Assembly (NCBI GenBank): GCA_001709035.1
Contig: LVKA01000011.1
Span: 62,001 to 126,000 of the forward strand
Origin: Candidatus Thiodiazotropha endoloripes
GTDB lineage: Bacteria > Pseudomonadota > Gammaproteobacteria > Chromatiales > Chromatiaceae
Direction: 5' to 3'
Length of the DNA: 64,000 nt
The notes beneath the pieces were generated by a model that was given only the letters and a program-made list of their open reading frames with translations, was not told the DNA's origin and searched no databases. The position numbers were made by a program, and so were the translations under genes. Positions 18,845 to 26,913 of this stretch are shown here, piece after piece. Positions within the stretch are counted from its first letter, which is position 1; each line of letters opens with the position of its first letter.

Positions 18845-20653
18845 ATGCGGATCGAGAGACATGACAAGGATGTACTTAGAGAGACCCTGCTTTCCAGTGA
18901 AGACCAACTCATCGAGCTGATTCTCAAGTACGCTGAGCGGCAGCACTATACAAAATACACTTCCACCCTCAAAGAGGCCTGGCGGCGATCGATCGATGGA
19001 TTGACGCAATCCATAATTGCCACACTGGAGGCCTCTGATCTGGTGCCCGAGCTGGGGCCGGATGAGGATTTCTCTTCAGATTCAAGTACAAAGTTCGGCG
19101 TGATCGAGGCGCAGCGACATCGGGCCAGAGGGGTCAATCTGTCGATGTTTCTGGGTTTGATGAAATACTACCGACAAGCCTACCTCGATCTGATTGCGGA
19201 GGTCCGTGGATTCCAACAACCAGCTACCATCAAGCTACTGATCAATCGGGTCTACGATCGAATCGAATTGGCCTATTGCAGTGAGTGGTCCGGTACAGAC
19301 AGTGAAGATCAAATCAAGGAGTTGAGTGACAGCAATCTGCATCTTACTAATGAGAAAAACAAGTATCTGACCCTGTTCGAAAGCCTCTCATCACCAGTAA
19401 TTCTGTGTGACGTCAATGGTAAGGTGGACAACTACAACAATGCGGCAGGGCGCTTACTGCTCGGCACGACCACGCCGGGTAGTCGCTATTATTCCGAAAG
19501 ACGCTCCGACCTGGATCCTCCTGCATTGCAGCAGGAGCTGGCCCGGATGGTGGATGAGGGGAATCAGCAGATGGATCTGGATAAGGTTTATCAGACCCCG
19601 GACGGGGAGAAGACCTACCATATCCAGATTGAGCAGATGCTTGATGTCAGCCATAAGTTCTCTGGCTACACCATTCTCTTCAATGACATAACTGAGCGTC
19701 TGCAGTGGTCCAAACAGCTTGAGGAGATCAACCGCAAACAGACCTTGCTGATCGATGATCTGAATCAGACCAGGCAGCAGCTGGTGCAGTCGGAAAAGAT
19801 GGCCGCTGTCGGTCAGCTCTCAGCCGGTATCGCCCACGAGATCAATACGCCGATTCAGTATATCGGAGACAACACACACTTTTTGCAGGAAGCCTGCGTG
19901 GATCTGCAGAGTCTGTCGGAAGGGTATAAAATCTTGTTGGCAGCGGCCAAACAGGGTCAGGTTGAGAGTGGATTGCTCACCAACCTGGAAGGTCAGCTGG
20001 CTGCAATGGAACCCGACTATCTTTTTGAAGAGATCCCCGGGGCGATCAATCAGTCGCTGGAAGGGGTGGACAAAATCGCTACCATCGTCTCTGCGATGAA
20101 GGTGTTTGCCGGTCCGGAAACGTATGAAAAGGTGGAAACCGACATCAATCTGGCAATTACCAGCACGCTTAATGTCTCCACCAATGTCTGGAAATATCAT
20201 GCCGAGATTGTGACCGAGCTGGATCCGCAGTTACCGACCATATCCTGTATTCCCCAGGAGCTGAATCAGGCATTACTGAACATTATCGTGAATGCGGTTG
20301 ATGCTATCGCAGCCGCCGCTGGGGAGGGTGAACAGGCCGGGAAGGGCAGAATTACCATTCGCACAGCAGTGGAAGATGACTCGGTGCTGATTAAGGTCAG
20401 TGACTCTGGCACAGGCATACCTGAGGAGATCCGTTCGAAGATTTTCGATCCGTTTTTTACCACCAGGGCCCTGGGTAAGGGCATCGGACAGGGGTTGAAT
20501 GTGGTCTATCACACCATCGTGGTACAGCACAGAGGAAGCATCGATGTTCAAACCAAGGTCGGTGAAGGCACAACCTTCAGCATCCGTCTGCCCCGAGAGC
20601 CCCGGGATGACGTGGCAAACGTGAGAGCTCAGCCGGTTGAGCAGATCAGTTAA
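18845..20653 (+). CDS. PAS-containing soluble sensor histidine kinase
   Basis: This 602-residue cytoplasmic protein has a helical N-terminal domain (residues 1-150), a PAS domain (about 175-290), a coiled coil, a HisKA-like region with His331 in [17 protein letters not shown], and a HATPase with [12 protein letters not shown] (N box), DSGTGIPEE (G1) and [11 protein letters not shown] (G2). No membrane helices are seen. Its kinase core is closely related to the kinase at 53592-55724, so the two are paralogues. No response regulator is adjacent. Confidence 0.88.
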   Translation: MRIERHDKDVLRETLLSSEDQLIELILKYAERQHYTKYTSTLKEAWRRSIDGLTQSIIATLEASDLVPELGPDEDFSSDSSTKFGVIEAQRHRARGVNLSMFLGLMKYYRQAYLDLIAEVRGFQQPATIKLLINRVYDRIELAYCSEWSGTDSEDQIKELSDSNLHLTNEKNKYLTLFESLSSPVILCDVNGKVDNYNNAAGRLLLGTTTPGSRYYSERRSDLDPPALQQELARMVDEGNQQMDLDKVYQTPDGEKTYHIQIEQMLDVSHKFSGYTILFNDITERLQWSKQLEEINRKQTLLIDDLNQTRQQLVQSEKMAAVGQLSAGIAHEINTPIQYIGDNTHFLQEACVDLQSLSEGYKILLAAAKQGQVESGLLTNLEGQLAAMEPDYLFEEIPGAINQSLEGVDKIATIVSAMKVFAGPETYEKVETDINLAITSTLNVSTNVWKYHAEIVTELDPQLPTISCIPQELNQALLNIIVNAVDAIAAAAGEGEQAGKGRITIRTAVEDDSVLIKVSDSGTGIPEEIRSKIFDPFFTTRALGKGIGQGLNVVYHTIVVQHRGSIDVQTKVGEGTTFSIRLPREPRDDVANVRAQPVEQIS

Positions 20654-20985
20654 GTCTGTTCAGCTTTAACCTCAACCCCTGGCCAACCGGTATCCGGCGC
20701 CATCTATCGCACCTCAGAATCCAGCCTTTTTAATCAGGCGTCTGTTGTTTTTGTCTACTCAATAATTCGCTCATTTGACGAATAATCTGAATCATCAATG
20801 ACAGCGTTATTTCAACGCCTATAATGTCAGTATTGTGACCTAAATTGGTGCATTGTTAACCCGGCAAACTTGGGCTGTACAGGGATGGGCTGTCAAGGTA
20901 TCGGGTTGAGAAAGCATGCGAGTGTGCTGTCCGGTCTGCATGACCATCAGGCTTGTTTAGCCTGATTACATAAAAGAAGAGTTCT
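20654..20985. other. Intergenic region
   Basis: In the 332 bases between the kinase gene and the coiled-coil protein I see no gene. The only structure noted is a leader hairpin at 20946-20966. Confidence 0.5.
20946..20966 (+). other. Leader hairpin before the coiled-coil protein
   Basis: A perfect 7-base stem (ATCAGGC / GCCTGAT) with a 7-base AT-rich loop ends about 20 bases before the ATG at 20986. It could affect translation or mRNA stability; no U-run follows, so it is not a standard terminator. Confidence 0.4.
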
Positions 20986-21552
20986 ATGTTTGAAAAAGAT
21001 CCCCGTACCTTCTCTCCGGAATACAAGAATCTGTCACCAGAGCAGAAAGCGATGGTCAAGCTTGAGATTACGCTGACCAATTTTTTTAAGAATTTCGATG
21101 TGAGTATGTCCAGATGGGAGCGTATGATCTATCCCATGCTGGTGGTGGTTGGGATCCTCGGATTGTCCGGCTTCTATCTGATCTACAACGTCACGACCGA
21201 CATGCGTACCCTGACCGAACAGGTCGACCCCCGTATGGAGGAGCATCTCCATGCCATGGCGACCAATATGGATCAGCTCGCTCAGAATATCTCCGTCATG
21301 ACGGAACAGATCACCTTTATGGTGGATCGGGTTGACAGTATGGAGCAGCACATTGCCACCATGGATGGCAACATCGGGGTCTTGGCGGTCGACGTGGGCA
21401 GTATGAAGCAGAATATCGGACAGATGACTGCCAATATTGCGGATATGAATCAGGCCATGCGCACCATGACGGTTAATACCGGATTCATGAGTCGTGACAT
21501 CAATCAGATGGGCCGGCCGATGGATTTCATGAACTCGTTTACACCCTGGTAA
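20986..21552 (+). CDS. Met-rich single-pass coiled-coil membrane protein, unknown function
   Basis: This 188-residue protein has an N-terminal hydrophilic segment (1-45), one membrane helix (about residues 47-68, PMLVVVGILGLSGFYLIY), then about 100 residues of heptad-like repeats in which Met occurs about every seventh residue (for example MTEQITFMVDRVDSMEQHI). The C-terminal part should be a periplasmic Met-lined coiled coil. I do not recognise a named family. The ribosome site AGAAGAG supports the ATG. Possible roles are a scaffold for an envelope complex or an oxidation- or metal-sensitive coil; both are guesses. Confidence 0.8.
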   Translation: MFEKDPRTFSPEYKNLSPEQKAMVKLEITLTNFFKNFDVSMSRWERMIYPMLVVVGILGLSGFYLIYNVTTDMRTLTEQVDPRMEEHLHAMATNMDQLAQNISVMTEQITFMVDRVDSMEQHIATMDGNIGVLAVDVGSMKQNIGQMTANIADMNQAMRTMTVNTGFMSRDINQMGRPMDFMNSFTPW

Positions 21553-21674
21553 GACCGAAAGCTGAGGGCGATGCTGAACTGAGGGCACGCCATCAGAGCT
21601 GCTTTCCTACTGTAAGGGTCTGTCCTAATGCCTCGTAAATAGTGTTTGATTTCACAATAAATCGAGCTGTCCGG

Positions 21675-21702
21675 TTGAAAAAATGCTCGGAAGCAGTAAT
21701 AT
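21675..21702 (+). promoter_or_regulatory. Possible promoter of the RND operon
   Basis: TTGAAA (21675-21680) and TAATAT (21697-21702) are 16 bases apart, about 35 bases upstream of the adaptor ATG, in an AT-rich stretch. This fits a sigma-70 promoter. Confidence 0.4.
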
Positions 21703-21736
21703 AAGAATAATCTAATATACTAATTGGAGTCCTTCA

Positions 21737-22774
21737 ATGAGGCGTTCTCTGGCAACTTTACTGCTCAGCGTGGTGCTGCTTCCAGGCTATCTAGCCGCTG
21801 ATACCACGGCCCTTGAAACCGGAGCGGTGGTGAAACGGGAAACCGCCAGAGAGTTCTGGCTCGATGGTACGGTTGAGGCGATCAACCAGACCACCCTTTC
21901 CGCTCAGACCCGGGGACAGGTGGAACAGATTCTTTTCGATGTAGATGACTATGTGGAGAAGGGACAGGAGATTGTGAAGCTGAAGGATACCGAACAGCGC
22001 GCCGGTCTTAACCAGGCCCGGGCCGACCTGAAAGAGGCGGTGGCCCGTCGACAGGAGGCGCTGGACAATTTCAATCGCACCAAAGACCTGTTCGGTCGCA
22101 AACTGGCCTCCCAGTCCCAGCTGGATAAGGCGACGGCGGCACTGAAATCCGCTAAGGCGCGTAAAGAGGCAGCGGATGCCCGACTGGCCCAGGCCACGGA
22201 GCAGTTCGAATATACCCGCATCAAGGCACCCTACAGTGGCATCGTTACCCATCGTCATGTGGAGGTAGGTGAAATTGCCTCGCCGGGCCAGAAACTGATG
22301 AGCGGTACCTCGCTGGACCAGCTCAGAGTGATCGTCGATCTGCCTCAGAGTCTGGTGCCGGTGATCCGGCAGCAGGGTAAAGCACGGGTGCTGCTCTCCT
22401 CCGGTGAATCCATCGAAGGCGTGAAGCTGACGATCTTTCCCTTTGCCGATCAGAGCAGCAGTACCTTCCAGGTGCGGGTCGATCTTCCGGAAGGGGTTAA
22501 AGATCTGTTCCCCGGCATGTTCGTCAAAACCGCCTTCATCACTGGGGTAAAGCAGGAGTTGGTGGTGCCCCGGGAAGCGGTGGTCTACCGCTCCGAGGTG
22601 ACTGCGGTCTATGTGCTGGGTTCGGACGGGCGGGTCCATTTCCGCCATATCCGTGCCGGTCATCCGGTCTCCGAAAATGCACTCTCTGTGATCGCCGGGC
22701 TCTCTGCCGGAGAGCAGGTTATTCTTGATCCGGTGGCTGCGGCCACCGAGCTGAAACAGCAACTGGCGGAGTGA
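21737..22774 (+). CDS. RND efflux periplasmic adaptor (membrane fusion protein)
   Basis: This 345-residue protein has a signal peptide (cleavage near LAADT), a first barrel-sandwich (lipoyl-like) half, a coiled-coil hairpin (about residues 90-155), the second lipoyl half (IKAPYSGIVTHRHVEVGE), and C-terminal beta-barrel segments. It links an inner-membrane RND pump to an outer-membrane channel. The pump gene follows after 4 bases. A GGAG ribosome site precedes the ATG. Confidence 0.93.
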   Translation: MRRSLATLLLSVVLLPGYLAADTTALETGAVVKRETAREFWLDGTVEAINQTTLSAQTRGQVEQILFDVDDYVEKGQEIVKLKDTEQRAGLNQARADLKEAVARRQEALDNFNRTKDLFGRKLASQSQLDKATAALKSAKARKEAADARLAQATEQFEYTRIKAPYSGIVTHRHVEVGEIASPGQKLMSGTSLDQLRVIVDLPQSLVPVIRQQGKARVLLSSGESIEGVKLTIFPFADQSSSTFQVRVDLPEGVKDLFPGMFVKTAFITGVKQELVVPREAVVYRSEVTAVYVLGSDGRVHFRHIRAGHPVSENALSVIAGLSAGEQVILDPVAAATELKQQLAE

Positions 22775-22778
22775 GACA

Positions 22779-25700
22779 ATGAGTAGGCTGGGTATCTCAG
22801 GTGCAGTGGCCAAGCAGTTTCTGGTCACTGAAATCACCCCCTTGCTGGCACTGGTCGGCCTGTTGCTTGGCGTCTTCGCGGTGTTGATCACCCCCCGTGA
22901 GGAGGAGCCGCAGATCAATGTCACCTTTGCCAATATCTTCATCCCCTTTCCCGGCGCCACCGCCACCGAGATCGAGCATCTGGTTGCCACACCGGCGGAA
23001 CAGGTATTGTCCGAAATCGACGGTATCAAGCATGTCTACTCCACCTCCAGGCCAGGTATGGCGGTACTGACCGTGCAGTACCTGGTGGGAGAGGATCGGG
23101 AGGATGCGATTGTCCGCCTGTTCAGTAAGGTCTACGCCAACCAGGACTGGTTGCCCCAGGGGCTTGGGGTTGGACAGCCGATTATCAAACCGAAAGGTAT
23201 CGACGATGTGCCGATCGTCACCGCAACCCTGTGGTCTGAAGATCCGGATGTGGGCGCCTATGAACTGAGTCAGGTGGCACACGCCATCGAATCGGAATTG
23301 AAGCGGGTTCCCGGTACCCGGGACATCTACACCATCGGCACACCGGACCGGGTGGTGCATGTGGTGTTGGATCCCCAGTCCCTGGCGGGGCATGGTATCG
23401 ATCTGGCCGATCTGCGCCTGGCCCTGCAATCAGGCAATCACATCCGGGACAACATCAGTGTCACCGCGGACAATCGAGAATTGCTGGTTCAGGCAGGGAC
23501 TTTTCTCACCTCGGCCGATGAGATCGGCAGCCTGGTGGTGGGGGTGCGTGACGGCAAGGCGATCTACCTGCAGGATGTGGCCCAGGTAATCCATAAACCC
23601 GATCTGCCCAGCCAGTATGTCTGGATGGGAGTCGGACCTCAGGGGGATATCAAAGGGCTGCCCGATGGGGGTAAGTACCCGGCGGTGACCATTGCAGTTG
23701 CCAAAAAGCCCGGAACCAATGCGGTGGATATCGCCAAGTCTGTGATCAAGCGGTTCGATCAACTGCAGGGGGTATTCATACCGGAAGGCGTGCAGGTGAC
23801 GATCACACGCAACTATGGTGAAACAGCCGAGGCCAAGGCCAACAAGTTGATCACCAAGCTGGCCTTTGCCACCCTGTCGGTGGTGCTGCTGGTACTGTTG
23901 ACCATCGGGTGGCGGGAAGCCTTTATCGTCGGTGCTGCTGTGGTGGTGACCCTGGCAATCACTCTGTTCGCCTCCTGGGCCTGGGGCTTTACCCTCAACC
24001 GGGTCTCCCTGTTTGCACTGATCTTCTCTATCGGTATTCTGGTGGATGACGCCATCGTGGTGGTGGAGAACATTCACCGCCATCTCCATCTGGGGGCAAA
24101 AAATCTGCTGGAGGCGATTCCAAAGGCGGTGGATGAGGTTGGCGGGCCGACCATCCTGGCGACTTTCACCGTCATCGCAGCGCTGTTGCCGATGGCGTTT
24201 GTCACCGGTCTGATGGGTCCTTACATGAGCCCGATTCCGATTAATGCCAGTACTGGGATGTTGATCTCTCTGGTGGTGGCGTTTGTCTTTACCCCCTGGT
24301 TGACCAACCGGGTGCTGGCGAGCCGGGTCGAGCAGTTTGCCGGGCATGTCGAGGCAGAGTCATCGACCGGTCTGAGTAGGTTTTTCAGCTCGATCATGAC
24401 GCCTTTTCTTGTGGGCAGCCGGGGTAACCGCATGCGCTGGATTCTGTTGGGATCGATCCTGCTGCTGATTGCTCTGTCACTCTCTCTGGTGGCGACCAAG
24501 TCCGTGGTGTTGAAGATGTTGCCCTTCGATAACAAATCCGAGTTCCAGGTGGTGCTCGATATGCCGGAGGGAACCAGCCTTGAGCAGACGACCCGGGTGT
24601 TGGATGAGCTGGGAGACTATCTGGGCCGTGTTGCCGAGGTGACTGATTACCAGGTCTACTCCGGCACCGCTGCTCCAATCGGCTTCAATGGCCTGGTGCG
24701 TCAATACTATCTGCGGGAAGGGGCTCATCTTGGTGACATCCAGGTCAATCTGGTGGATAAGCAGCACCGGGATCGCAAGAGTCATGAGATCGCACTGGCC
24801 GTCAGAGGACCTTTGCAGGCCATCGCCAGGGAGTACAACGGCAATGTGAAGGTCGTGGAAGTGCCGCCGGGCCCACCGGTGATGTCGCCACTGGTGGCTG
24901 AAGTCTATGGCCTTGACTATGAAGGTCAGACCGAAGCGGCCTGGGAGATTCGTCAGGTCTTCGAAAACACACCGGACATCATCGATGTGGATGACAGCGT
25001 GGAGTACCCTTCGGCGAAATTTGTGGTGCGGGTCGATCGGGCCAAGGCCTCCCGCCTTGGGGTGGCTCAGAGTACTGTGGCCGAGGCGCTCTCCACTGTG
25101 TTGAGCGGTGAGGATGCCAGCTATCTGCATGGGGAGAACCTGAAATATGCGGTGCCGATCCGCATCGAATACGCCGAGGCGGATAAGGCGGATCTCGATC
25201 AGGTGCTGGCTCTCAGGGTCCGCTCCCAGACCGGTGAGATGGTGCCGCTATCGGAAATTGTGCAGGTTATCCCTCGGGTGAGGGAGTACTCGATTCAACA
25301 TAAGGATCTGCTGCCGGTGGTCTATGTCACCGGGGATATGGCAGGCGAGACGGACAGCCCCTTGTATGGCCTGTTCGATATATCCGGCCAGTTGAAACAG
25401 GGCAAGATCGAGCAGTGGTTTCTGCAGCAACCTGAGAATCCCTATGCCTACAGCCTGAAATGGGATGGGGAGTGGCAGATCACCTATGAGACATTTCGCG
25501 ACATGGGTATCGCCTATTCTGTGGGTCTGTTGATGATCTATCTGCTGGTGGTGGCCCAGTTCCGTTCCTATTTGGTTCCGCTGGTGATCATGGCGCCGAT
25601 TCCCTTGACGGTCATCGGCATCATGCCGGGGCATGCCCTGCTAGGCGCTCAGTTCACCGCAACCTCGATGATCGGCATGATTGCGCTGGCGGGCATCATC

Positions 25701-25994
25701 GTTCGAAACTCCATCCTGTTGGTGGATTTCGTCAATCAACAGGTGCGGGAGGGTATGGCGCTTGAGCAAGCGGTGATCAACTCAGCTGCAGTACGCGCCA
25801 AACCCATTGGGTTGACTGCGGTAGCCGCGATGGCTGGTGGATTCTTCATTCTGGATGATCCGATCTTCAGTGGTTTGGCAGTGTCGTTGATTTTTGGTCT
25901 GTTTGTCTCGACCGTGTTGACGTTGGTCGTCATACCGGTGGTCTACTACGCCGCAATGCGCAACCGGGTTTCATTCATCCGGGGCGAGGGTTAA
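22779..25994 (+). CDS. RND efflux pump, inner-membrane transporter
   Basis: This 1071-residue AcrB-fold proton antiporter has an N-terminal helix, two large periplasmic loops and 12 membrane helices, with the TM4 proton-relay Asp pair in GILVDDAIVVVEN and porter-domain segments such as PGATATEIEHLV. The start is an ATG with GGAG upstream. No outer-membrane channel gene follows, so a TolC-type channel encoded elsewhere is expected. Substrates cannot be predicted; the sequence looks closer to the multidrug/general branch than to CusA/CzcA metal pumps. Confidence 0.93.
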   Translation: MSRLGISGAVAKQFLVTEITPLLALVGLLLGVFAVLITPREEEPQINVTFANIFIPFPGATATEIEHLVATPAEQVLSEIDGIKHVYSTSRPGMAVLTVQYLVGEDREDAIVRLFSKVYANQDWLPQGLGVGQPIIKPKGIDDVPIVTATLWSEDPDVGAYELSQVAHAIESELKRVPGTRDIYTIGTPDRVVHVVLDPQSLAGHGIDLADLRLALQSGNHIRDNISVTADNRELLVQAGTFLTSADEIGSLVVGVRDGKAIYLQDVAQVIHKPDLPSQYVWMGVGPQGDIKGLPDGGKYPAVTIAVAKKPGTNAVDIAKSVIKRFDQLQGVFIPEGVQVTITRNYGETAEAKANKLITKLAFATLSVVLLVLLTIGWREAFIVGAAVVVTLAITLFASWAWGFTLNRVSLFALIFSIGILVDDAIVVVENIHRHLHLGAKNLLEAIPKAVDEVGGPTILATFTVIAALLPMAFVTGLMGPYMSPIPINASTGMLISLVVAFVFTPWLTNRVLASRVEQFAGHVEAESSTGLSRFFSSIMTPFLVGSRGNRMRWILLGSILLLIALSLSLVATKSVVLKMLPFDNKSEFQVVLDMPEGTSLEQTTRVLDELGDYLGRVAEVTDYQVYSGTAAPIGFNGLVRQYYLREGAHLGDIQVNLVDKQHRDRKSHEIALAVRGPLQAIAREYNGNVKVVEVPPGPPVMSPLVAEVYGLDYEGQTEAAWEIRQVFENTPDIIDVDDSVEYPSAKFVVRVDRAKASRLGVAQSTVAEALSTVLSGEDASYLHGENLKYAVPIRIEYAEADKADLDQVLALRVRSQTGEMVPLSEIVQVIPRVREYSIQHKDLLPVVYVTGDMAGETDSPLYGLFDISGQLKQGKIEQWFLQQPENPYAYSLKWDGEWQITYETFRDMGIAYSVGLLMIYLLVVAQFRSYLVPLVIMAPIPLTVIGIMPGHALLGAQFTATSMIGMIALAGIIVRNSILLVDFVNQQVREGMALEQAVINSAAVRAKPIGLTAVAAMAGGFFILDDPIFSGLAVSLIFGLFVSTVLTLVVIPVVYYAAMRNRVSFIRGEG

Positions 25995-26692
25995 TCTTTC
26001 GGGCGCCTGCGTGCCCCTGGCAGGTACCCTCGCCAGCCGAGCATCAGGCTGGCGGTCACTCCGATCAGCCAGAGGAGGCTCAGGAGCAGGCTGATGAGGC
26101 TGTCAGCCGGGCTGCAGCTTTGGCTGATCAGGCAGCTGTCCGAGAGGAGAAACGCCTGAACGGCAATGTATGCCAGCGTCTCAATGGTCAGATAGAGCAG
26201 AATGATCGAGAGCTTGTGGGCTGGTGAAGGATAGTGATAGTTGTCGCTATCCTGGAAACGGGCCTCCAGCTGTTCGAATCCAGGTAATCTTTCCGGTTGT
26301 TTTATTACAACCACAGATCCGGCGAGCAGATCATGGAGCGCCTGATGACGTTTTGTCATCAGCACAAAAATAAATGACCACCAACCGGTGACCGCCTTGA
26401 GCAGTGATCGTATCAACGATTGCAGGATTCCAAGCTTTGCATTCCCGCTATGCTTCAGAACCATGATATGCCGCAGATGGTGTCCAGGCGTACCGCCGGT
26501 GAAGGAGACCAATACAGGATCGATGATCAGCCAGGCACAGGCCGGGTAGATGAGTCTTATCCAGGTTGGCTGCTCTTCGAGAAGGGGGAAAGCCATCCAC
26601 CAACTGAAGATGATGAGAAAAAAGATCAGAGAGTCGATCAACAGAGCCTGTACTCTGCGAAGCAGTCTTGGGTATTTCGTTGGTTCTTCCAT
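25991..26692 (-). CDS. RDD family membrane protein
   Basis: This 233-residue protein has an N-terminal RDD domain (RRVQALLIDSLIFFLIIFSW with Arg and Asp in the first helix, TPGHHLRH near residue 80) and about five membrane helices. RDD proteins are poorly understood; some affect ion exchange. The GTG at 26722 is an alternative start. It converges on the RND pump gene, their stop codons overlapping. Confidence 0.8.
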   Translation of the reverse strand: MEEPTKYPRLLRRVQALLIDSLIFFLIIFSWWMAFPLLEEQPTWIRLIYPACAWLIIDPVLVSFTGGTPGHHLRHIMVLKHSGNAKLGILQSLIRSLLKAVTGWWSFIFVLMTKRHQALHDLLAGSVVVIKQPERLPGFEQLEARFQDSDNYHYPSPAHKLSIILLYLTIETLAYIAVQAFLLSDSCLISQSCSPADSLISLLLSLLWLIGVTASLMLGWRGYLPGARRRPKD

Positions 26693-26913
26693 GATTTTGA
26701 TGGTCGTTACCTGATTTGGCACAGGGTCCAGCAGTAGATCGTTTATCGAGTCAATTGTAAATGTTCACAGCCAAAATGGCACTCAGGCTGATCAGGTAAA
26801 AGATGAGTAGCATAGTGAGTAATTGAGACTTTTTAACAATTATTCCAGTATTTTATCCTAGACTCATAGGTGTAGCTGAAGGTTGGCTTTTTGTTGCTAT
26901 CTATTTTTGAATA

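Noticed and set aside
21791-23029. 412-residue minus-strand open frame across the RND adaptor and pump start
   Set aside because: It is antisense to two clear RND genes, has a composition typical of a shadow frame (Gln/His/Leu-rich) and no recognisable domain.
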